A DNA stretch of 24,061 nt from Pelagophyceae sp. CCMP2097 (GCA_026770575.1 MU657185.1:57280-81340), one strand, 5' to 3'. Shown: positions 1 through 9,050, counted from the first letter of the stretch. A program made the numbers and translations. Notes: a model not told the origin generated them from the letters alone.

Positions 1-383
1 CCTACGCCGAGTCCGAGGCCGTACCCGGCTGGCACCCTGGCGGGACCTGCAGGCGTGCGCGTTGGCCGACCCACGCTTGCGCCTTGGCGGTCGACTTGAG
101 CGGACCCTCGCACACCTCCCTCGCTCGCTGAAGACTTTAATGCATAATTTGTATATCAATACAAATTATTTTCAAAATAAATTACAATTTGCATTATTTT
201 CAATAGAGTCGTTTTACCTCAAAAGTAACGCAATTCAATTATTTTGTAACTATTTCAGCAAAAACGCGAATGGTCGATGGCGGAAGCTTCCCCACGGAAT
301 TTGAATTTTGAATAATCGAACGCTGTTCCGGACAGTTCCCGGCGTTCCTGTGGCGCGGACCGCGGATCAAAGCCCAGCAGCAC
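1..383. other. GC-rich left edge followed by AT-rich island
   Basis: Bases 1-130 are GC-rich and open in several frames, possibly the end of a gene outside the window, but no frame is convincing. Bases 138-310 switch abruptly to AT-rich sequence. The island holds an 11-bp perfect inverted repeat (144-154 and 159-169, 4-base loop). It lies directly upstream of the ORF at 384 and could be its promoter or a small inserted element. Confidence 0.5.
144..169. repeat. 11-bp inverted repeat (hairpin) in AT-rich island
   Basis: The arms ATAATTTGTAT (144-154) and ATACAAATTAT (159-169) are perfect reverse complements around ATCA. The function is unknown; it may be a palindromic protein site or a remnant of a mobile element. 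Confidence 0.7.
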
Positions 384-1046
384 ATGATCGGCCCCGGCCC
401 CGGCAGCGGCGTGGAGCTGGCTCAGTCCTGGGCCGCGGTTATGGACTACGCCTGCGGGCGCGGGGCCGAGGCCCCGCGCGCCAGGACGCCCACGCGCACG
501 GCGCGGGGCGGCGCCGCCCGGTCGCCCGCGCGCGGCGCAACGCCCGCGCGCCGCGCCGCCGATGCGGACCCGCCGAGCGCCAACGACGCGGCGTGGGCGC
601 ACTTCCGCTCCGCGGCCGACGGCTCCGTCGACGGCGGCTCCGCCTCGGCGGACCGGCCGCGCGCACCCGGCGGCGTGCGTGCGCCCCCTGCGGCGGCGGC
701 GGAGGCCGCGGCGCCGCGGACGCCGCTTCGACCACGGGCGGCCGCGGCCGCTGACGGGGCCGTGTTTTCGCGCGACGTCGCGGCCGCCCTGCGCCGCCGG
801 CCGGCCGGGCGCTGCGAAGACACGCGCACGCCGACGCTCAAGGCCCCGGACGCGCGGCGGTGGGCGCCGAAGCGCAACCGCGCGAGCGACCGGCCGCCAT
901 TCGACTGCTTTGCGACGGCGCGGCACGACCTCGTGCTCGCGCGCCAAGCCGCGCTCGACCAAGTCCCGGACGCCGACCGACACGTGCTGCGCCACTCGAA
1001 GCGGCTCAGGCTCCCCGACGTCGCAGACGCCGCGGACACGAGCTGA
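384..1046 (+). CDS. hypothetical protein, Ala/Arg/Pro-rich, 220 aa
   Basis: This is an open frame from ATG to TGA with no recognised domain. The product is rich in Ala, Arg and Pro. Its N-terminal half is low-complexity; the C-terminal third (about residues 120-215) is more protein-like, with charged and hydrophobic residues mixed. It follows the AT-rich island, which may hold its promoter. A long frame on the opposite strand is open over the same bases, as is common at this GC content, so strand and reality are both uncertain. I chose this frame for its closeness to the AT-rich upstream region and its less biased C-terminal composition. I saw no splice signals that clearly improve it. Confidence 0.35.
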   Translation: MIGPGPGSGVELAQSWAAVMDYACGRGAEAPRARTPTRTARGGAARSPARGATPARRAADADPPSANDAAWAHFRSAADGSVDGGSASADRPRAPGGVRAPPAAAAEAAAPRTPLRPRAAAAADGAVFSRDVAAALRRRPAGRCEDTRTPTLKAPDARRWAPKRNRASDRPPFDCFATARHDLVLARQAALDQVPDADRHVLRHSKRLRLPDVADAADTS

Positions 1047-1424
1047 CGGCGCCCGAGCGGCCCACGCGTATATATACCCACGCGCCACGTGCGCCCAACC
1101 CCGCCGCCAAACCGCCTCGCTTTGGACCGCGGAGCAACTGATCGTCGATTGGTTGTCTAGTTTGTTAAAACATGTACATACTTTGAACGCGCGCCTCGCG
1201 GAGGAACCCTGCGTCCCCGCCAAAGCTCCGTCGCAGGGGCCACGCGTCCCAACGTGCATGGGCGTGCATGGCGAATGTCGACGGCGCCGTCGTTACGTAT
1301 CACAGAGGCGCCCGGGTTCACGGTCGTACGTCGTGGAGTCGCGGCGGTTGGAGAGCGCGTCGGACCCGGAGCGCCGCCGGCGGGCGGGCTCCAAGCATCG
1401 CCGTTCATATCGGTGGTTCTTCTT
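1047..1424. other. intergenic, TATA-like motif, no gene seen
   Basis: A TATA-like run, GTATATATACC, lies at 1068-1078, about 25 bp past the ORF stop. The rest up to the inverted-repeat element is GC-rich. I find no supported gene, and short frames on both strands look like shadows. Confidence 0.5.
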
Positions 1425-1468
1425 AGTGACGAGCCACAATGAAATGAGCACACCCCAGGTCACGAGAT
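1425..1468 (+). repeat. left terminal inverted repeat
   Basis: It begins AGTGACGAGCCACAATGAAA and pairs with 2144-2187 with a single mismatch near the outer end. Confidence 0.9.
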
Positions 1469-1475
1469 GTGGTGA

Positions 1476-2131
1476 GAGCGAGCGAGCGACTTCGGCCGAG
1501 TCGCTCTCGAAGGCCCGGCGCGAGCGAGCGACTTGCGGTAATACGGGATTTTTGGGAAAACCCGGAGCGGAGCGAGCGAGCGACTTTTGATGTCGGAAAA
1601 TACTGTGTCCCTGTTGCGCAGTGCCGGGGGTTGGTTGCGCCAACGCGGTGTAGGCACCTCGTGATGTACCCTCGATCCGGACTCTTCCGAGACAAATCGG
1701 GGGTGTTTCATCCGGCTCAAGATAATGTAGGTCCTTGCTCAAGGTTAAATTCCGTCATTTCCGACGGCATTTGGCGAGACACAGCACATCGATATCGTGC
1801 AAGAGACCGACCTCCCGATGACACAGGCAATGCACATTTGAAGATCTTGCCGAAGAGATTCTACGGTGCTTTCCCTAACGGGAGGTACTAGCGTCCGAAT
1901 TTCATCAAGATCCACCCGCCACGACGAACAGGACACGCGCCTCTGCACGCTCCGAAGCTACCAATCAAACGAGCGAGGTGGGAGCGAGCGAGCGACTTTG
2001 ATGGACCAAAACCGATCGCTCTATACCAAGAGCGAGCGAGCGACGGCAGAGACAAAATCGCTTAGGTGGCGCCTCTGCGAGCGAGCGACCGAGCCACTGT
2101 CGCAGGAGGCCTCACGGAGCGACCGAGCGAC
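1476..2131 (+). repeat. seven dispersed GAGC/GCGAGCGAC direct repeats
   Basis: Copies lie near 1476-1490, 1521-1532, 1570-1583, 1982-1995, 2030-2044, 2077-2089 and 2116-2131. Five of them continue into CTT. All are in the same orientation and are confined to the inverted-repeat element, in two clusters near its ends. Confidence 0.8.
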
Positions 2132-2143
2132 TTCACGGGCATG

Positions 2144-2187
2144 ATCTCGTGACCTGGGGTGTGCTCATTTCATTGTGGCTCGCCACT
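2144..2187 (-). repeat. right terminal inverted repeat
   Basis: It is the reverse complement of 1425-1468 with one mismatch and ends in GGCTCGCCACT. Confidence 0.9.
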
Positions 2188-2581
2188 TTAAGTTCTAGGA
2201 ACCTAGGATTCCTACTTTGGCAGGGTCATAAAAATGGGGGTGAGGCGTGAGGGTTGATTATTTATATCCCGGGAAAGACTGTCGCAGAGCGGACAGTAGA
2301 CCGGGCTGGCCGCCGGCCCTAAGCAGGAGTGACGATCGGGGTCGTCCGCCTCACTGAATGGAACCCCGGTCGGTTTTAGACAGCACCGATGTCTGCCGGT
2401 TGGTATATTCTTCCGGCGGCTCAGTTCGAGGGCGGGCGGCCTTGTTCTCGCACGGGGGTATATATTTCCGAGGAATTTTCGCGAATCACGATCCAGGAAT
2501 TACATGTAATTCGCGGAAACTTTGGTGGGCGGGCTCCTTCTTGCCCTTTGCCGCCTTTGGCCGCGGCGGACGGCGGGCGGA
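2188..2581. other. intergenic between inverted-repeat element and FEN1 3' end
   Basis: There are TATA-like patches near 2263 and 2458 and a perfect 16-bp palindrome at 2497-2512 (GAATTACATGTAATTC), about 70 bp past the FEN1 stop. Forward frames here are shadows of FEN1. I see no supported gene. Confidence 0.5.
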
Positions 2582-4455
2582 CTACTTCTTGCCCTTTGCC
2601 TTTTTCGCGGGCCCCTTGGCCTTGCCCTTTGCGGCCTTTGGCTCCTCGGCCTTTCGCTTCTTGGGCGCGTCGCCGGCGCGCGGCACGACTTTGAAGAACG
2701 AATCCATGCGCGACTGCTTCACGGCGCTCTGCGCCGTCTTGAGCCGCGCCAGCGACGTGTCGACGCGCGCCGGCGAGAAGGACATGCGGTCGCAGAGGAA
2801 GGCGCGGAGGCCGGCCTCGTCGGGCGCCGTCCACTTGAGCTCGGGGACCGCGTCGCCAGAAAGCACCTCGTGGTTCTTGAAGAGCCCGCGCGCCTGCACG
2901 AACGCCGGCACGAATTCCTCGCCGTCCTCGGCCGCCAGCGCGTCGGCGTCGGCGTCCGCCGCCGCCTCCGCGTCAGCCGCGGCCGCCGCGGCCTCGCCGT
3001 CGTCGTCGTCGCGGGGGGCCGCGCACTCATCCGCGGCGCCGTCGTCCGCATCCTTCTCGGTCGTCGCCGGCGCCTCGGCGTCGTCGGCCGCCTCGTCTGC
3101 CGCGCTGCAAAACAAAGTCACGTCTCCGGGCGCGTGGGGGCCGCGCGCACCGACGACAGGGGGCGACTCACGGCGCGGCGGCGTCGTCGGGAGCCGCCTT
3201 GGAGGACGTCGTCTTGAGCGCGGCGGCGGCCTTGGGCTTGGCCTTGGAGGGCCGCTTGGACGGCTCGAGCCACGACTCTGGCACGTTCTTCAAGTCGACT
3301 GCGCCAGAGGCGAGCAACTTCTCGATGGTGTGGTACTTTAAAATGTGCTTGAGCGCCGTCTTGGGCCCGACGCCACGGATGCTGGCCGTGTAGTCGCAGC
3401 CGGAGAGGATGCAAAAGTCGACAAACTCGTCCTGCGTGAGGCCGAGGCCCTCGAGGACCTTTGCGTGGTTCACCTCGACGATCTTGCCGTCCTTGGACTT
3501 GCCGTTGAACGTGAGCTTGCGCAGCGTCAGCGGCGAACCGAAGGTGAGCACGTCCATATCCTCGGTGCCCGACGCGTGCGCCTTGCCCTCCTTGCACAGC
3601 GCCGCGCACTGCGCCTCCGCCTCGCAGGGCGCGTCCACGACGGGCACGCCCATGAGGCGCAGGAGCGTCTTCACGTCCTCGACGTCCTTGCTGCCTGCGG
3701 ACCAAGGTACGGCCGCGCGGCTCTTGCGCGGTCGGCGGCGGCGGCGCTCGTTCTCCCGCGCCGCGCTCCCCGAGCCGGCCGCGCGCCGCGAGGGACGCAC
3801 CGACTTTGACGAGCATCGCCTGGTACTTTGAGACGGCCTCCATGTCGCCGGCCTCCTCTGCGGCCTTGAGCTTCTCGCGCGCGTCGTCGCGCTTGTCCGT
3901 GCGCTTCTTCAACTCGCCGCTCTTCATCGAAGGCGGCTTCCCGTCGAAGACGTACCTGCGAGCCGGGCGTCGCGGGGCCGGCCGCGGAAAGGCCCTGCCG
4001 CTCGGAAGCCGCCGGACGCGCGACGCACATCGGCTTCACGCCGGCAAGGAGCAGGCGGATCGTGCGGTTGAACATGCCGGAGATGTGCGACGTCTGCTCA
4101 CCCTCGGAGTTCATCAGCACCGCCCTGCGCGACTGAGTGCGCGGCCGGCGACTTTTCAAAAAGCAATTGCGGCGCAGGCGGCCACGCACGACGGGTGGCC
4201 GCCGTCGCCCTGGCTGCGGATCGAGATGAGGAACTGGTAGAGCGCCATGGACGCGTCGATGGCGACGATGCGGCCTGTGTACCTGCGCGGCCGAGTGCAA
4301 TCGCCGTACGGAATCCTGCGGCATGCAAATATTTCCACGCGCACTCCGCGGCTCCCGCCGCTCCGAGGGCGCCCGACGCACGATTCGACGGCGATCTCGC
4401 GGATGGCGTCGGGCGCCTCCACCGCGATGAGCGGCATCAGGCCTTGGATCCCCAT
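2582..4455 (-). CDS. FEN1: flap endonuclease 1, six exons
   Basis: FEN1 is the structure-specific nuclease that removes 5' flaps in Okazaki-fragment maturation and long-patch base excision repair, bound to PCNA. Exons: 4455-4382, 4282-4190, 4124-4029, 3955-3801, 3694-3172, 3104-2582. Phases close and give 487 aa. Four donors are GTGCGT and one is GTGAGT. It starts MGIQGL, as FEN1 must for the free N-terminal region. All seven metal ligands are in place: D34, D92, E164, E166, D185, D187 and D240, in the contexts AIDAS, VFDGKPP, EAEA, EDMD and GCDY. A PIP box, QSRMDSFF, lies at 444-451, followed by a Lys-rich tail. The protein is about 100 residues longer than the usual 380 because of an Ala/Asp/Glu-rich insert (about 285-375) between the core and the C-terminal helix. 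The end of exon 2 could alternatively lie 3 bp earlier. Confidence 0.95.
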
Positions 4456-4737
4456 GGTGCCGCGCGCGCCTTAAGCTTGATTTCTCGCGTGTTTGAGAGA
4501 GGACTTCTTTTTCAAAATAAAGGTTTCGCCACTGGCATCGACGCCAACTGTTTCTTCTCGTCGAATCTCGAGGACACTTCCTGCCGCCACGGCAGCGACG
4601 GCTCCATAGATCGGGCTCACGTCGTTAAGTTAAGGTCGTTCAAAAAGGGGGAGGCTTGTGCGCGGAGCACGCGGTCTATGAGGGTGTGCCTCGCGCGCCT
4701 GGGAGGGTGAGCCCCTATGGAGGGCCTTTTGCGCCGT
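4456..4737. other. FEN1 upstream region and transacylase 3' flank
   Basis: These 282 bp separate two genes that both read leftward. An A/T-rich patch at 4510-4530 lies 55-75 bp upstream of the FEN1 ATG, and the start context is CGGCACCATGG. No other gene is seen. Confidence 0.5.
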
Positions 4738-5749
4738 CTAGACGTGCTTCATCTTGGGCACGTTGCTGGGCTCGACGCGGCGCATCATGGAGGCGAGCTG
4801 GCGGCCGGGCGCGGGCTCGATGAACTTTTGCATGTTGGGGTGGTGCGCGATGACGTGGCGCATCGTGTCCTCCCAGAGCACGCCCTTGACGAGCTGCTGG
4901 GCCATGAGGTCCTTGATCTCGTCGACATCCCCGGAGTGCGGCCGCGCCGTGACGTTGGAGTAGACGGTGCGCAGCGGCGGCGAGAAGTGCGCCGCGGCGA
5001 GCGCGCCGCGCAAGGTCTCCGCCGCGGGCGCCATGAACTTGGAGTGGAACGCCCCAGAGACGGGCTGCACGATGGTCTTGACGCCGTCCAAGGCGAGCGC
5101 GGCGATGGCCGCCTCGAGGGTCGCCAGGGCGCCCTTTGCGCCGGAGAGCACGCGGCCCCCCGGGAAGAGCTGGTTCGCGACCGTCACCGCGCCCGCGGCG
5201 TCGGCGAGGAGGCCCTCCAACGCGGCCTCGTCGAGGCCGACGACGGTCATCATGCCGCTCGGCTCGCCGGCGTCGCAGGCGGCCTTCATCGCCTCGCCGC
5301 GGACCTTGAGCAGCCGCACGGCCGTCGACACCTCCATCACGCCGGCAAAGGCCAGCGCCGTGTACTCGCCGAGCGAGAACCCGGCGCAGGCCGACGCGTC
5401 GGACACGGCCTTTGGGTCCTCAACCTGCAGCTGCCGCACGGCGGCGAGCGAGGTGAGGAAGACGCAGACTTGCGAGAAGCGCGTGTCGTTGAGCGACGCC
5501 TCGGGGCCGTTCTGCACCATGTCCAAGAGGTCGACGCCGAAGACGGCCGACGCCTCGGCGAACATCTCCACGACGCCCGGCGTCGAGAGGTACGGCTCGA
5601 GCATGCCGACCTTTTGCGCGCCCTGCCCGGGGAAGAGCAGCATCGTGCCCGCGCCCGTCGCCGCGCGCACGAAGGGCCGGAACGGCACCGCGCCGACGTC
5701 GGGCACCGCGACGTCCGCCTCGTCGAGGCACAGGAACTTGGCCGTGCAC
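4738..5749 (-). other. malonyl-CoA:ACP transacylase module (FabD/MCAT)
   Basis: This last exon encodes the enzyme that moves malonyl from CoA to the phosphopantetheine arm of acyl carrier protein. Numbered within the fusion, it shows FPGQGAQ (497-503), the nucleophile S583 in GFSLGE, the substrate-carboxylate Arg R608 in KVRGEAM, the catalytic His H693 in GAFHSK, and a terminal EPAPGRQL motif. It is full length for the family and has no intron, unlike the rest of the gene. The frame is also open upstream to an in-frame ATG at 5784, so a stand-alone 348-aa version starting there is the main alternative. That start lacks a plastid or mitochondrial leader of obvious quality. Confidence 0.88.
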
Positions 5750-8515
5750 CTAGCGAGGCGGCATCGACGACGCGGACCGCCCATCGAAGCGCGGGGCCAC
5801 TCGCCAGCCGTCGACTGCGGCGTAGGCGCCGCCGGCGGCGTAGCGCGTGACGCGGACGCGCGAGGCGCCCTTGGCGTTCGTTGCCTCGTCGACGCAGAAG
5901 CACTCCGTGCCGGGCGGCAGCGTGAGAGAAATGTCGTCCGAGTCGAGCTCCGGCCCCGCGCGCAGCATCGCGCCGTTCTTGCCTGACACGACGAAGCGGT
6001 GCGCGCGCACCGTGGCGCCGCCCCAGAGCGCCGCCGCGGGCGGCGCCGGCGGGAACCTAGAGGTTGCGCTTCAGACGAGGCTCGAGTATAACGCTCCCGC
6101 GAGGCGACGTACGCGGCGTCCGAGGCCTTGACGAGCTTCTGGAATTCGAAGAGGCGCTTCGAGGCCCAGGCGTCGACGGCCACGGCCTGCTCGCCGGGGA
6201 GCGCGTAGGACGCGAGGTGGACGCGCTCCGCGCCGGCGGCCGACGTCGCCACGCCGCGCACGGTCACCGTCGTGCCCTTGGGCAGCTCCTGTAGCGCGCG
6301 GGCGTTTTTTGACGACGGCCGTAGTCCGGGCATGGTGTCTCAGCCCGCCTCTGGCGTGCGTCTGCCTCGGGAACGCACCGGCAGCACGGCGTTCGTCGTC
6401 AACTCGAGGCCCGCGCGCAGGGCCGCGCCGTTCTTGCCGACGACGACGTACTCCTGGAGCATGGCCGGCGCCGCGGCGTCGAGGGCCGCCGTGACGCCGG
6501 TGAACCACGCCGCGCGGGCAGCCTCGTCGTAGACAAAGAGGTGGTGGCCAGAAATCGGTGCCGCCACGGATACGTCCGCCGACACCGACGCCCACTCCGA
6601 GACCTATGGTTCGGGGTCGGTCAAGGCCCGACGGAGAAGCTCCCCTCGACGAAGGCGCAAAGGGGAAGCGTACACGTTCGAGCGTGGCGCGGTCGTCTTC
6701 AGAGCCTGCGCATCACAGGTCATCACAGGCGCATGCGTCGCGCGTGGCATTCGCCGCTGCGCCGACCGACGACCGCACCGTAGAAGACGCGCACCTAAGA
6801 AGACGATTCAGTCAGCGGTCCACTGCGGCAACGGCAGATTCAAAGGCGCCGGGCGCGTGCGGGGAACGTGAACTTGTCCTACGAGGTGACGGGTTAGGAA
6901 TACGATGGCAAGCAAGCTCCTTCTCGACGTCTCTCGGCGCGCCCCAGCGAAAACGGCGGGACGCCGCGCCGTGCGAAGCGGTCGCCGTGCGGCCACCTAC
7001 ACGCGGCCCGTCGCGATGGGCGGGCAAGCGTCGCCGCGCGGGCACTGACTGCGGGTATGCGTCGAAGCAGCCGAAGTCGGCCCTCAGGAGGTCGGCGTAC
7101 ATCTTCCACATGCCTACGCAGCCGTTCCGCGCGCGTTCCGCATCGGCCGCGGGCCGTGCGGCCCCGAGCGGGTGACGCACCGTCGGAGAAGACGACCTCG
7201 TTGATCTTCCACTTGCGCCTGCCAATGCGATGGTGCGTGGGGAGCCGTTTGCATCACGAGAGGGGAGACGCGGGCGCGCACGCCTCGGCCTTGAAGTCTT
7301 CCTCGCTCATGCCTGGCGCGGCACCGTCGGACGCGGTGTATACTAAAGGCCACTGTGGCCACAGGCAGGCACGGGACACGGGCGTTTATCGGACCTGCCG
7401 ACGGTGTCCAGGGCCTACGTCGGGAAGCGTCACATATACATACCCGGCGACTCGAGCGCGACGCCGGGCAGCGAGGCCGGTCGGTCGGTCGACGTCTCCG
7501 TATCACGGACGCTGGCCCCCGATGGCATGCCGTTTGTCGTCGGCACCTAAGATGCAACGTTTTTTTGCGACGTCTTTCCGCCGGGCCGGAGCCTAGCAAG
7601 TGACCCGAGGCTTGCCAAACAAGACGCCGCGATGCGTGCAGCTGGGTGACGGGAAGCCAGAGGCGACGAAGACGACGGGCGGGCGCATCCCCGCGGCGCG
7701 CGCGAGCCTGCGATGGATTGCGTCGGTCCTGCCGACTAGCGTCTTCGCGGCGGGGCCGCGCGCGACTCACAGCGCGAACTCAAAGGCGACCCAAGTGCCT
7801 ACACGGTCGCGTGTCGCCTCCCGGGCCGCGCCTCCCGCGCGCAGAGTTGCGGACCCATGGAGTGCGCGAAGAGCGCCCACGGCGCGTCGTCCTTTTCGAA
7901 GAGGTGCGCCTACGCTACTAATCGGAGTCGCGCGTTGCGCGGAGCATGCGTTGCGAGCGGGTCGCGGACCTTGACGACATCGAACGCCGCCTACGTGCGC
8001 AGCGTGGGGCGCCGCGGCGCGATGCGATGGTGCGTACCTTTGCGACGGCCGCGCAACTGCCGAGCGGCGCCTCGCGGATGCGCCTGCGCGAAGGCGTGGG
8101 ACCGCGGCGGCGGGACGACTCGGCACGCACGCGTCGCGGCCGGGCGGCTGCGCCGCGAGCACCTAGAGCCGTGCGGCGCGCTCAGGAAGCGGTAGTCGCG
8201 GCGAAGACGCTATTTACCTCGACGTCCGTGTCCTTGGCCCACCTACGCAAACGGCGTGATGTCGCACGTTTTCGCGGCGCGCGTCGTGCGGCGCGCGCGC
8301 TTGCACGCACTTGATGAGGCGGTTCTCGCGGCGGCCGGCGAGGCCGTCGTGGGGCGTCTTGTCAAAGCCGGTGTACACATTCTCCGCCGATCCCGCGTTG
8401 GGAAAGGTCAGGACGCGGAGCCGCGGCGCCGCCTTGGCCTACGCTGTGCCGTCCGGACACGCCGGGAGCGCGCGAGGCGCACCGTCTTGGTCAGCTGCGG
8501 AAACCAGGTCTCCAT
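4738..8515 (-). CDS. thioesterase II - SH3b x2 - malonyl-CoA:ACP transacylase fusion
   Basis: The model has at least 21 exons, about 794 aa: 8515-8483, 8438-8311, 8242-8218, 8162-8131, 8083-8038, 7990-7970, 7909-7855, 7798-7771, 7707-7651, 7414-7395, 7342-7282, 7218-7181, 7113-7050, 6996-6963, 6878-6861, 6794-6767, 6705-6674, 6603-6379, 6288-6113, 6056-5805, 5749-4738. One more short exon (7592-7572 or 7546-7511, both phase-neutral) may exist. Residues 1-287 are an alpha/beta-hydrolase thioesterase: RVLTFPNAG near the start, EVLAAQPPGR, nucleophile S112 in AHSMG, LLRADF, and the catalytic His in GHHLF (259-263). Two SH3b-like repeats follow, each opening V-x-GKNGAxLRAG, then a FabD-type transacylase (458-794). 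No plastid presequence is visible, so a cytosolic acyl-unloading and malonyl-loading role for a polyketide or fatty-acid synthase is inferred. The SH3b-transacylase join relies on a GC-AG intron (5804-5750). If that is wrong, these are two abutting genes. Confidence 0.65.
5805..6462 (-). other. two SH3b-like repeats linking the catalytic modules
   Basis: Repeat 1 spans an intron (6462-6379 and 6288 to about 6180), and repeat 2 is about 6010-5805. Both read V-V-x-GKNGAxLRAGxEL, then LPxGT, then a GA-x-RVxxxxYA strand, ending VDAW or VDGW. The pattern matches bacterial-SH3 (SH3b/SH3_3) domains, which bind peptides or cell-surface ligands. Here they probably act as spacers or docking modules. 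The domain naming comes from pattern reading only. Confidence 0.55.
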
Positions 8516-8732
8516 CTTTGCGATGTCGCTGAAAGTGATGCCACAGAGGCCCGACCCGATTAGGGTCCTTGGGAAAACGCGCGGCGATGCGGCGCGGACC
8601 CTGGTCGGGCCGGGCCCGGCACGACTGCGACGACTGCGGCGCCTCGCAGGCGCCGCTCGGCCACTCGCACTTTCTAGGGGCCTCTCTTCGCTCCCGCACG
8701 CTGCTTCTCGTCTGTAACGCTCGTAGGCTTCC
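8516..8732. other. upstream region of the thioesterase gene
   Basis: These 217 bp lie between two genes that both read leftward. The thioesterase start has a good context (AAAGATGG). The reading frame of exon 1 stays open upstream, so an earlier start cannot be excluded. Confidence 0.45.
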
Positions 8733-9050
8733 TTAGGGCTCGCCTTGCTGCCGTCGTTGCTGCTGGTTGCGCTTGGCTTTGGACTTGCGCTTGCCAGTGG
8801 CGGCGCGAGGCGGGTGCAGGCGCGCGTACGTGTCCCGCAACTTCGCCGCCCAGGCCGGGTGCAGCACGAGCACGTCCTCGAACTCGCCCTCCTCCTCTTC
8901 CTCGAGCGGCGGCGGCGTTGCAAGGCGGCTCGTCGCCGTCGACGACGGCACCGGCACCGGCGCGGGCGCGGCGGCCGCGGGCGGCTCCGTCGCTGGGCTC
9001 GCGTTCGCGAGTCGCCACGCAGCGTACCTGGAGCGTACCAAGTCTGCCAT
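8733..9050 (-). CDS. hypothetical small protein with acidic centre and basic tail, 105 aa
   Basis: This is a single open frame from ATG to TAA. The product has a Pro/Ala-rich N-terminal half, a run of five Glu (about residues 50-54), the segment DVLVLHPAWAAKLRDTY (about 59-75) and a strongly basic, Gln-rich tail (GKRKSKAKR then QQQ). I recognise no family; the tail resembles a nuclear localisation or RNA-binding extension. Possible donors (GTACGC) just after the start mean the first residues could belong to an intron. It is transcribed away from the Wss1-like gene, with a shared 294-bp promoter between them. Confidence 0.5.
   Translation of the reverse strand: MADLVRSRYAAWRLANASPATEPPAAAAPAPVPVPSSTATSRLATPPPLEEEEEGEFEDVLVLHPAWAAKLRDTYARLHPPRAATGKRKSKAKRNQQQRRQQGEP

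Larger units (their letters stand above)
1425..2187. mobile_element. 763-bp element with 44-bp terminal inverted repeats (MITE-like)
   Basis: The left end 1425-1468 and right end 2144-2187 are reverse complements at 43 of 44 positions. The interior holds seven copies of a GAGCGAGCGAC-type motif, all in the same orientation and clustered near both ends, around a less repetitive core (about 1600-1970). No open frame resembles a transposase, so if mobile the element would be non-autonomous. I cannot see a clean target-site duplication: the left flank reads CTTCTT and the right flank TTAAGT. A large inverted repeat of another origin remains possible. Confidence 0.7.

Noticed and set aside
1..129. 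Possible C-terminus of a rightward gene (frame ending at 129)
   Set aside because: All three frames give weak sequence without motifs, and too little is in the window to decide.
255..1259. 334-aa open frame on the minus strand opposite the first ORF
   Set aside because: It is very Arg-rich, it runs through the AT-rich island and the TATA-like site, and no domain is visible. It fits the antisense shadow expected at this GC content.
1469..1891. 140-aa open frame inside the inverted-repeat element
   Set aside because: It consists largely of translated GAGC repeats (SERA-like runs) and has no resemblance to a transposase.
2358..3341. 327-aa forward frame over FEN1
   Set aside because: It is antisense to the last two FEN1 exons, and its Ala/Ser runs mirror the acidic insert.
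4738..6333. 531-aa single-exon reading of the transacylase starting at 6333
   Set aside because: The 6333 ATG sits inside an intron with clear GTGCGT and CAG borders, and the N-terminal half is out of frame with SH3b repeat 2.
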